Shown here piece after piece: positions 12,174 to 18,506 of a DNA stretch of 18,506 nt. Source of the stretch: ARS98 sp030744725 (lineage in GTDB: Bacteria > Planctomycetota > Planctomycetia > Pirellulales > Pirellulaceae); assembly GCA_030744725.1 (NCBI GenBank), contig JASLPZ010000119.1:1-18506 (forward strand), written 5' to 3'. Each line of letters starts with the position of its first letter. Position 1 is the first letter of the stretch. The notes beneath the pieces are model-generated. The model worked only from the letters and a program-made list of their open reading frames with translations. It did no database searches and was not told where the DNA came from. The position numbers and the translations under genes were made by a program.

Positions 12174-15062
12174 ATGGTGCGCACCGCAGCGTACATTGGC
12201 AGTTGGCTGTTGCTGGCTCCCGCGTTGGCGGTCGCTCAGCAATCGGACCATTGGGCCTACCAAACGCCACAACGACCCGCCCTGCCGGAACTGCACGACC
12301 GACAGTGGGCTCGAAATCCGATCGATGCGTTTACCTACACACGGATGCAATTGCACCGCCTGTCCCCAAATGTCGAAGCCGACAGGGCGACCTTGCTTCG
12401 CCGACTGACCCTCGGCCTGACTGGTCTCCCACCGACACTCGCGGAACTTGATGCGTTTCTCAGTGACGATCGCTCCGCTGCCTACGAACGCCGTGTCGAG
12501 CAGTTGTTGGGTTCGCCCCGCTATGGCGAACGAATGGCCACACCCTGGCTGGATCTGGCCCGCTACGCGGATTCACACGGCTACCATATGGACGCCCATC
12601 GCGATATGTCCGCATGGCGAGATTGGGTCATCAACGCCTTCAACGACAACATGCCGTTCAACCAGTTCACAGTCGAACAGCTCGCCGGTGACTTGCTGCC
12701 CAACGCCACGCAGTCGCAGATCATTGCCAGTGGTTTCAATCGCAACAACATGGTCAATTTTGAAGCCGGTGCACTCGAAACGGAATACCTGATCGAATAC
12801 GCCGTCGATCGAACGGTGACAACATCAACGGTCTGGTTTGGTCTGACAATACAGTGTGCTCGCTGTCACGATCACAAACACGACCCTTTCACACAACGGG
12901 ACTTCTATCAACTGCTGGCGTTCTTCAATCAGGTCCCTGAGAAAGGAATTGATGGCGATCAAGGCAACGCGGTACCGCTGGTCCGCGCACCTTCGGAACG
13001 GCAACAGATCCAACGGGAACGAATCGTGCAACGGATGGCCGACTGTGACGAACAGTTGCGACAGCGTGAAGCCAGCTGCGAGGCGGATCTGATCGCGTGG
13101 GAACAGAAGCTCGCTACGAACCAAAGTTTCGCGCAGCCGCCAGAGGACATGGTGTTGTACGTGCCGCTGGACAAAGTGATCAATGGCGTGACGGTGGATC
13201 GGGTCAGTGGCGATCGACTGACGGTCAGTGGCCCCACATTGCTTCCTCAGACCAAGTTTGATCGGGGCTTGCTCTTCGGAGGCGATACTTTCGTCGAATT
13301 CACCGCCAACGCCAATCTCGAAATGGAGACACCCCAGTCACTCAATTTTCAACATACAGACTCGTTCTCTTGCGCCGCGTGGATCTACCCGACAACTGGT
13401 GATCCGTCGACGATTTTGGCCAAACAGAGCGATGCCCCCAAGTTGCGAGGTTATAAAGTTCTCATAGACGATGATCACGTAATCGCCGGTTTGACCAGCG
13501 ACCAGACGACAAGTCGAATTCAGACGCGTACGGTCAAGCCAATCGTGCGGCACCAGTGGCAACACGTCGTGGTCACCTATGACGGTTCGGGCCTCGTCGC
13601 TGGTCTGCAGATTTACGTCGCCGGAGTTCGTCAGAGAACCGAGGCCGTGCATGACGATCTCAAAGGCTCGATCACGACCAGTAAACCACTTCGCATCGGA
13701 CGCGGCGCCGTGGGTTCGCCGTTCCGCGGCGTTCTCGACGAGGTGCGAATCTACCCACGTTCCCTCAGTGCGACAGAGGTTGGTCTCCTGGCAGGCGGCG
13801 ATCCCGTCAGCGAGATCCTGGCAGTCAATCGATCTCGGCGGACACAAGAACAGAATGACGCAATACGAACTTATTTTCTCCGCCATCACGACAAGACGTT
13901 TCGAGAGTTCAGCGGACAGCGGGCCAGTGCCGAGCGTGCTTTGTCTGTGTTGGACATCGCCATCCCCACGTCGATGGTGATGCGCGATGCCGACCAACTT
14001 CGCCCCACCTTCATTCTGTCGAACGGGCAGTACGATTCTCCAACCGATCCCGTATCAGCGGGAACACCGTCGACATTCCTTCCGATGCCCGCTGACGCGC
14101 CGAGCAATCGGCTCGGGCTGGCCCGGTGGATCGTTGATCCGCGCCACCCGCTCACCGCGCGCGTCGCGGTCAACCGGATCTGGCAACTGCATTTCGGCTT
14201 GGGGCTGGTGCGAACACCCGAAGATTTCGGCACGCGTGGCGAGCGGCCGACACACCCGCAATTGCTGGACTGGCTGGCAACCGAACTCGTGCGCAGCGGG
14301 TGGGACACGAAACACATTCATCGGCTGATCGTGACGTCGGCCACCTATCGGCAATCCAGTCGTGGGACGGCTTCGCAGTGGGCGCTGGATCCGACGAACC
14401 GCTGGCTGGCGCGTGGAACACGCGGGCGACTCTCCGCCGAAATGATTCGTGATCAGGTACTGGCAACGAGCGGCCTCTTGTGCGAACAACTTGGTGGTCC
14501 GAGCGTCTTTCCCTACCAGCCGCTGGGACTTTGGCAAGAGATTTCGTACGACTCCAATGAGTTCACCGCACAGGCCTATCACCAAGACCATGGCGCCAAG
14601 CTCTATCGTCGCAGCTTGTACACGTTTTGGAAGCGTAGTCTCCCCGCACCCGCGCTCGCCACACTCGGCGCGCCCAATCGCGAAGTCTGTGTTGCGCGCC
14701 GACAGGCGTCCAACACACCGCTCGAGGCGCTCGTATTGATGAACGAGACGGCGTTCGTCGAAGCCTCACGTAAACTGGCCCAACGCGTCCTTTCGTCGGG
14801 CGGCACAACCGACGAAAGTCGGGTCGCCTGGGGATTCCGGACCACGGTCGGACGCACGCCGACGCAGTTGGAACAAGGCTTCCTTCTGGAGTCACTGAAA
14901 AAACAACGTGCCGTGTATCAGGCCGACATCGAAAGCGCACAACAACTGCTGGCCGTTGGTGAATCGCCATGGCCTATGGAATTGGACGCTCGCGAACTCG
15001 CCGCTTGGACGATTGTCGTCAATCTGATGTTCTGTTTGGACGAGACTGTCACGACGCATTGA
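12174..15062 (+). CDS. Secreted DUF1549 - LamG - DUF1553 protein (planctomycete PSCyt2/PSD1 type)
   Basis: This 962-residue exported protein belongs to a family expanded in planctomycetes whose biochemical function is not established. A signal peptide covers residues 1-21 (hydrophobic run, then AVA before QQSD). DUF1549 covers about 45-265 and contains one CxxCH site, CARCHDHKHDPF (228-239), able in principle to bind c-type heme. A charged, coiled-coil-like stretch (about 272-312) leads to a LamG/concanavalin-like domain (about 325-545), a fold often used to bind carbohydrate. DUF1553 covers about 605-930, starting at DADQLRPTFILSNG and including NRIWQLHFGLGLV (667-679). The N-terminal PSCyt1 cytochrome domain found in longer homologues is absent. 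ATG at 12174 is chosen over GTG at 12159 because it starts the signal peptide cleanly. The DUF1501 gene follows 10 bp downstream, the usual partner. Confidence 0.9.
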   Translation: MVRTAAYIGSWLLLAPALAVAQQSDHWAYQTPQRPALPELHDRQWARNPIDAFTYTRMQLHRLSPNVEADRATLLRRLTLGLTGLPPTLAELDAFLSDDRSAAYERRVEQLLGSPRYGERMATPWLDLARYADSHGYHMDAHRDMSAWRDWVINAFNDNMPFNQFTVEQLAGDLLPNATQSQIIASGFNRNNMVNFEAGALETEYLIEYAVDRTVTTSTVWFGLTIQCARCHDHKHDPFTQRDFYQLLAFFNQVPEKGIDGDQGNAVPLVRAPSERQQIQRERIVQRMADCDEQLRQREASCEADLIAWEQKLATNQSFAQPPEDMVLYVPLDKVINGVTVDRVSGDRLTVSGPTLLPQTKFDRGLLFGGDTFVEFTANANLEMETPQSLNFQHTDSFSCAAWIYPTTGDPSTILAKQSDAPKLRGYKVLIDDDHVIAGLTSDQTTSRIQTRTVKPIVRHQWQHVVVTYDGSGLVAGLQIYVAGVRQRTEAVHDDLKGSITTSKPLRIGRGAVGSPFRGVLDEVRIYPRSLSATEVGLLAGGDPVSEILAVNRSRRTQEQNDAIRTYFLRHHDKTFREFSGQRASAERALSVLDIAIPTSMVMRDADQLRPTFILSNGQYDSPTDPVSAGTPSTFLPMPADAPSNRLGLARWIVDPRHPLTARVAVNRIWQLHFGLGLVRTPEDFGTRGERPTHPQLLDWLATELVRSGWDTKHIHRLIVTSATYRQSSRGTASQWALDPTNRWLARGTRGRLSAEMIRDQVLATSGLLCEQLGGPSVFPYQPLGLWQEISYDSNEFTAQAYHQDHGAKLYRRSLYTFWKRSLPAPALATLGAPNREVCVARRQASNTPLEALVLMNETAFVEASRKLAQRVLSSGGTTDESRVAWGFRTTVGRTPTQLEQGFLLESLKKQRAVYQADIESAQQLLAVGESPWPMELDARELAAWTIVVNLMFCLDETVTTH

Positions 15063-15072
15063 GAACTCGCCA

Positions 15073-16539
15073 ATGACACAGCAACCGCTCGCTACACTCG
15101 AACCAGATCGCCGGATCGATCGCCGCCAGTTTCTTGGCTGGACGAGCCTTGGTTTGGGGACGGCTGCGCTGGCGACACTGTTGAACCCACCCCGCGTGGC
15201 GGGCGAAGACCTCCCGTCGAGCCGCGTTGGATTACCCGGCCTGCCGCACGTTGCTCCGACAGCCAAACATGTCATCTTCCTGCATCAATCGGGTGCCCCG
15301 TCACAGATCGATCTGTTTGATCCGAAACCAGTCGTCCGCCGGCGGCATGGTGAAGAGATGCCAGCGTCGGTGCGGGGAGGTCAGCGGCTAACCACCATGA
15401 CTTCGGACCAGGCCAGCAAACCGCTGACGGCTTCACCTTTTGAATTTTCGCGGCACGGAGTAGCGGGCACGGAACTGAGCGAGCTGTTGCCACACACGGC
15501 CGCTGTGGCGGACGACCTGTGCGTCGTGCGGTCGATGACCACCGAAGCGATCAATCACGACCCCGCGATGACGCTGTTCCAAACGGGCACCCAACAGCCT
15601 GGTCGGCCCAGCATGGGGTCCTGGACCAGCTACGGATTGGGCAGCGAAAACGAAAACCTACCGACCTACGTCGTATCCGTTTCGGGTGGTGACCCAGGTG
15701 ATCAACCACTATTCGATCGGCTCTGGAGCGCAGGATTTATCCCCTCGCGGCATCAGGGCGTCCGTTTGCGTAGCGGCCGTGACCCGGTGTTGTTCCTGAG
15801 CAATCCACCGGGCGTCAGTCGACACGCGCGCCGCGAAATGCTGGACGGGCTGGCCAAACTGAATCGGTTGCAATTCGAGGCGTCAGGTGATCCTGAGATC
15901 AATACGCGAATCGCACAATTTGAATTGGCTTACCGGATGCAATCTTCGGTGCCCGATCTGGTCGACCTCTCAACTGAACCGAAGCACACCTTCGATCTGT
16001 ACGGCGCCGAGGCACGGCGTCCCGGCAGTTACGCCGCCAACTGTTTGCAGGCTCGCCGCCTGGTGGAACGAGGCGTCCGTTTCGTGCAGTTGTTTCATCG
16101 CGGCTGGGATCACCACACACGGATCAACAAACGTTTGCGCACCAAGTGTCTAGAGACCGATCAAGCATCCGCCGCGCTGGTGCTCGACCTGAAACAACGT
16201 GGACTGTTGAAGGACACCCTGATCGTGTGGGCTGGCGAGTTTGGTCGAACCGTATTCTGCCAAGGCCAGCTCGAAGGAACCGGTTGGGGGCGCGATCACC
16301 ATCCGCGTTGCTTCAGCATCTGGCTGGCTGGTGGCGGCATTCGGCCTGGCATGACCTACGGCCAAACTGACGATTTTTCGTACAACGTCACGACAGGCGG
16401 CACTCACGTGCACGACCTTCAAGCGACCATACTGCATTGTCTCGGCATCGACCACACGCGGTTGACCTATCGCCACGAAGGCCGCGACCACCGACTGACC
16501 GACGTGGGCGGTGAAGTCGTCCGACCGATTCTGTCATAG
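15073..16539 (+). CDS. Tat-exported DUF1501 protein
   Basis: This 488-residue protein is of the DUF1501 family, related to the alkaline phosphatase/sulfatase fold but of undetermined activity. The N-terminus has a twin-arginine signal, DRRQFLGW with R17-R18, then a hydrophobic segment to about residue 36, so it should be exported folded. Family landmarks: FLHQSGAPSQIDLFDPKP (69-86), INHDPAM (160-166), WAGEFGRT (386-393), GRDHHP (406-411) and GGTHVHDLQATILHCLGID (442-460). The repeated His and Asp residues suggest a metal site, as in the superfamily. It lies 10 bp downstream of the DUF1549/DUF1553 gene and is almost certainly co-transcribed; the two families are habitually adjacent in planctomycetes. 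The Shine-Dalgarno is weak, so translation may be coupled. It converges with the sulfatase across an 88-bp gap with no clear terminator. Confidence 0.92.
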   Translation: MTQQPLATLEPDRRIDRRQFLGWTSLGLGTAALATLLNPPRVAGEDLPSSRVGLPGLPHVAPTAKHVIFLHQSGAPSQIDLFDPKPVVRRRHGEEMPASVRGGQRLTTMTSDQASKPLTASPFEFSRHGVAGTELSELLPHTAAVADDLCVVRSMTTEAINHDPAMTLFQTGTQQPGRPSMGSWTSYGLGSENENLPTYVVSVSGGDPGDQPLFDRLWSAGFIPSRHQGVRLRSGRDPVLFLSNPPGVSRHARREMLDGLAKLNRLQFEASGDPEINTRIAQFELAYRMQSSVPDLVDLSTEPKHTFDLYGAEARRPGSYAANCLQARRLVERGVRFVQLFHRGWDHHTRINKRLRTKCLETDQASAALVLDLKQRGLLKDTLIVWAGEFGRTVFCQGQLEGTGWGRDHHPRCFSIWLAGGGIRPGMTYGQTDDFSYNVTTGGTHVHDLQATILHCLGIDHTRLTYRHEGRDHRLTDVGGEVVRPILS

Positions 16540-16627
16540 GATCTGGCTTCGACGCGTTTCCCGTCGCCCGTGCGTGCAAGCGTGGAGCGCATCATTGCCA
16601 GCCCTTATCCCCGTGCCTGACACTGCT

Positions 16628-18169
16628 CTATCCACCCTTGTGGATCGGCTCAAATGTCTGCTCCAACTCTTTGGCGACGGCAGCCGCCTCGGCGATGACG
16701 TTTCTTGTTTCGCCGATATCGTCATGCAAATCGAAAAGGCCGTATGGTCTGGTAAACGGTTTGCCTCTCGGTGCCTGGCGCCCGCCCGAACCGTTGCCAA
16801 GTACCAGCTTCCACTTGCCCTCGCGTATGGCGAACATGCCGCCGGACGAATGATGAATCACCGGTTCTGCCCGCCGGAACGGTCTACCATCAAGGGCGTC
16901 CAGAAAGCCATGGCTGTCCCGAGCGGCACCGGCCGGAATCTTCGTCTCCGCGACCTGTGCCGCCGTGGCAAAGACATCTGTCAGGCAAACGGTCGCAGCA
17001 GACGTCGTGCCCGGCTTGACGCGCTGAGGCCAGCGGACGAAGAACGGCACATGATGACCTGCCTCCCAGATGTCCGCCTTGGTGCCGCGAAACAGGTGGT
17101 TGGAAGTATGATGATCAGCTCGATACGCCTGAATCGTCTGGTCAGAAACGTGGTCCTTCGCGTCTAACTGGTCCAAGCGATGCATGAACGAACCGTTGTC
17201 GCTGGTGAAGATCAGCAGGGTGTTGTCGCGTACACCTGCATCGTCGACGGCCTTGATGATCTGACCTGCCGTCCAGTCGACTTGCATGATGAAGTCACCG
17301 TAGGGACCGAGTTTTGATTTGCCGCGAAAGCGCGGATGCGGAAGCACCGGCTTGTGCGGCGCTGTCAGCGGCACGTAGAGAAAAAACGGGGCATCCGTTT
17401 TCGCTTCACGTCGAATGAAGTTGCCGGCCTGCTCGGTCAAGTGGTCGAGCACCTCTTCCATCACCAGATCGTTAGCGCGCGGTCCTTCGCGCAGAAACTT
17501 GGGAAAGGGCTGCTTGTTCTGGATGACGGTGTTCTGATCCGTGACCTTGCCATTGCGAATATAGACGTAGGGTGGAAAATCCAACGATGCCGGAATCACC
17601 AGCGACTCGTCGAAGCCCAGATCATTCGGGCCATGCTGAACTGGGGCAGCGAAGTCGATAGACTTGCCACTGGATTTTCGGCTCCAGCCCAACCCCAAGT
17701 GCCATTTGCCCACAATCCCGGTCGTGTATCCTTGCGACGAAAGCACGGAAGCGACTGTCGGTCGATCCCGTTCGATTAAGGGATCGCTATATCCGTTCAA
17801 GACACCGCGTTTGAGCCTGCTTCGCCAACAGTAGCGACCCGTCAGCAATCCATAACGGGTGGGCGTGCAAACGGCGGACGGCGTGTGTGCGTCCGTAAAC
17901 GTCATGCCCTCGGCAGCCAACGCGTTCAAGTGAGGCGTGGCAATCTGAGACTTCGGATTCAGGGCTTGCACGTCGCCATAGCCCATATCGTCCGCCAGGA
18001 TGACGACGATATTGGGTACACCTTGAGAATCGGATTTTGATGCGCCAATACAAGTGTCTATTGACAGTACCACTAAGAGTCCTGTCAGAATTGATGTAGC
18101 AATTGTGTGTAGTAAACGGACGCTTAATACGTTTGGCCTGGAATGGACCGTATTTGTTGGGATCAGCAC
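16628..18169 (-). CDS. Secreted type I (formylglycine-dependent) arylsulfatase
   Basis: This 513-residue exported sulfatase should hydrolyse sulfate esters, probably of sulfated glycans. The metal ligands LADDMGYGD (58-66) are followed by the modification motif CTPTRYGLLTG (from C101), in which the Cys must be converted to formylglycine. Further active-site residues are K155 and H157 in GKWHLG, H272 in APHKP, and D324-N325 in TSDNG. The open frame runs upstream to ATG at 18331, but GTG at 18169 has GGAGG 7 bases before it. Residues before that point overlap an IS remnant in another frame. With the GTG start, a polar stretch of about 20 residues precedes a hydrophobic segment ending in CIGA, a plausible signal peptide. 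No maturase gene is in the window. A transposase fragment lies immediately upstream. Substrate specificity cannot be deduced. Confidence 0.92.
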   Translation of the reverse strand: MLIPTNTVHSRPNVLSVRLLHTIATSILTGLLVVLSIDTCIGASKSDSQGVPNIVVILADDMGYGDVQALNPKSQIATPHLNALAAEGMTFTDAHTPSAVCTPTRYGLLTGRYCWRSRLKRGVLNGYSDPLIERDRPTVASVLSSQGYTTGIVGKWHLGLGWSRKSSGKSIDFAAPVQHGPNDLGFDESLVIPASLDFPPYVYIRNGKVTDQNTVIQNKQPFPKFLREGPRANDLVMEEVLDHLTEQAGNFIRREAKTDAPFFLYVPLTAPHKPVLPHPRFRGKSKLGPYGDFIMQVDWTAGQIIKAVDDAGVRDNTLLIFTSDNGSFMHRLDQLDAKDHVSDQTIQAYRADHHTSNHLFRGTKADIWEAGHHVPFFVRWPQRVKPGTTSAATVCLTDVFATAAQVAETKIPAGAARDSHGFLDALDGRPFRRAEPVIHHSSGGMFAIREGKWKLVLGNGSGGRQAPRGKPFTRPYGLFDLHDDIGETRNVIAEAAAVAKELEQTFEPIHKGG

Positions 18170-18176
18170 TTGGATT

Positions 18177-18181
18177 CCTCC
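18177..18181 (-). promoter_or_regulatory. Shine-Dalgarno that fixes the sulfatase GTG start
   Basis: GGAGG on the minus strand, 7 bases before GTG at 18169: the strongest ribosome-binding site in the window. It replaces the apparent ATG start at 18331. Confidence 0.75.
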
Positions 18182-18209
18182 GGTGACCTGCTTGTGTCTG
18201 GTGAACCTC

Positions 18210-18238
18210 AGTATCGATGGCAAAGCCAAGGCGGTCAA
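18210..18238 (-). promoter_or_regulatory. Candidate sigma-70 promoter for the sulfatase
   Basis: On the minus strand TTGACC (18233-18238) and GATACT (18210-18215) are 17 bases apart, placed about 40 bases before the GTG start. They match the -35/-10 consensus at 5 of 6 and 4 of 6 positions. The site lies between the transposase remnant stop (18294) and the sulfatase. Confidence 0.35.
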
Positions 18239-18293
18239 CTTCGGAAAGCCAAAGTGCAACAATTGGTAAGGTGAATTGGCATGGAGAAACGAG

Positions 18294-18506
18294 CTAAGAA
18301 GCGGCGACACCCGCACGGCGCGCGGCTCCATCGCGTAACAGCATCTTCAGCTTGGAGAACGCCAACTCGATCGGATTCAAGTCGGGCGAGCACGGCGGCA
18401 GGGAACACAACTCCGCACCGCTCGCTTCGGAGTGCGTAGTAGCTTGGAGAACGCTTTCCCCGAGCTTTGAAAAAGGGACTGCCTTGGCAGCGATTCCCGG
18501 AACGGT
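18294..18506 (-). pseudogene. IS630-family transposase, C-terminal remnant
   Basis: The minus-strand frame is open from the right edge (18506) to TAG at 18294, giving 70 residues. It contains LPPCSPDLNPIELAFSKLK, the hallmark of the IS630 DDE transposase end. The Glu of NPIE is the last catalytic acidic residue, and ASGAEL just before it is also typical. IS630 proteins usually continue some 30-40 residues beyond this point, but here the frame stops 20 residues after NPIE in a short unrelated tail, so the element looks truncated at its 3' end. Upstream residues (KLGESVLQATTHSEASG) only loosely match the usual D-N-x-G-x-H segment, so the rest may also be decayed. No terminal inverted repeat could be identified. 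The rest of the element would lie beyond the window. Confidence 0.8.

Noticed and set aside
11788..12270. Minus-strand 160-codon open frame in the large divergent gap
   Set aside because: No recognisable motif, overlaps the signal-peptide region of the DUF1549/DUF1553 gene on the other strand, and has no ribosome-binding site; best explained as chance in GC-rich DNA.
13338..13997. Minus-strand 219-codon open frame inside the DUF1549/DUF1553 gene
   Set aside because: Antisense to a protein with clear domains through this region; composition (rich in Arg, Thr, Cys, Ser) is typical of a shadow frame.
16540..16627. Small RNA or terminator between DUF1501 and the sulfatase
   Set aside because: No stable stem followed by a T-tract on either strand and no promoter-like sequence.
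16511..17167. Plus-strand 218-codon open frame across the DUF1501-sulfatase junction
   Set aside because: Mostly antisense to the conserved C-terminal part of the sulfatase; no motif and no start signal.

Overview
The window looks like chromosomal DNA of a planctomycete, most likely a Pirellulales-type relative. This is inferred from gene content, not from a marker gene. The signs are an ECF sigma factor directly upstream of a membrane-anchored Ser/Thr kinase, a DUF1549/LamG/DUF1553 protein followed by a Tat-exported DUF1501 protein, a secreted type I sulfatase, and planctomycete-style ABC-2 exporter genes. No tRNA, rRNA or CRISPR array was seen.

Layout, left to right. Positions 1-2075 (minus strand) hold a two-gene signalling unit: an ECF sigma factor, then a Ser/Thr kinase that runs off the left edge. 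Positions 2302-3696 (minus) encode a GT4 glycosyltransferase, divergent from a small stand-alone FHA protein at 3772-4125 (plus). Positions 4267-6268 (minus) hold the most distinctive metabolic unit: a BtaA-type 3-amino-3-carboxypropyl transferase followed by a BtaB-type N-methyltransferase. Together they are predicted to make the phosphorus-free betaine lipid DGTS from diacylglycerol and S-adenosylmethionine. A secreted BNR/Asp-box sialidase-like protein (6500-7585, plus) diverges from btaA.

Positions 7647-11777 (minus) form a tightly packed five-gene operon: ATPase, ABC-2 permease, ATPase, ABC-2 permease and a small multi-pass membrane protein. Its genes overlap or abut, and a three-copy 16-bp tandem repeat lies over its 3' end. 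After a 396-bp gap come the plus-strand pair DUF1549/LamG/DUF1553 (12174-15062) and DUF1501 (15073-16539), convergent with a sulfatase (16628-18169, minus). The right edge (18294-18506, minus) is the C-terminal remnant of an IS630-family transposase directly upstream of the sulfatase.

Taken together, the window combines surface and lipid remodelling (betaine lipid synthesis, glycosyltransferase, exporters), secreted glycan or sulfate-ester degradation (sialidase-like protein, sulfatase, DUF1549/DUF1553 with DUF1501) and phospho-signalling (ECF sigma, kinase, FHA). Three starts were reassigned from Shine-Dalgarno evidence: btaA (ATG at 6268), the first ABC permease (TTG at 10858) and the sulfatase (GTG at 18169). 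The best candidate for a notable system is the btaAB unit. The five-gene double ABC-2 exporter is the best candidate of unknown function.
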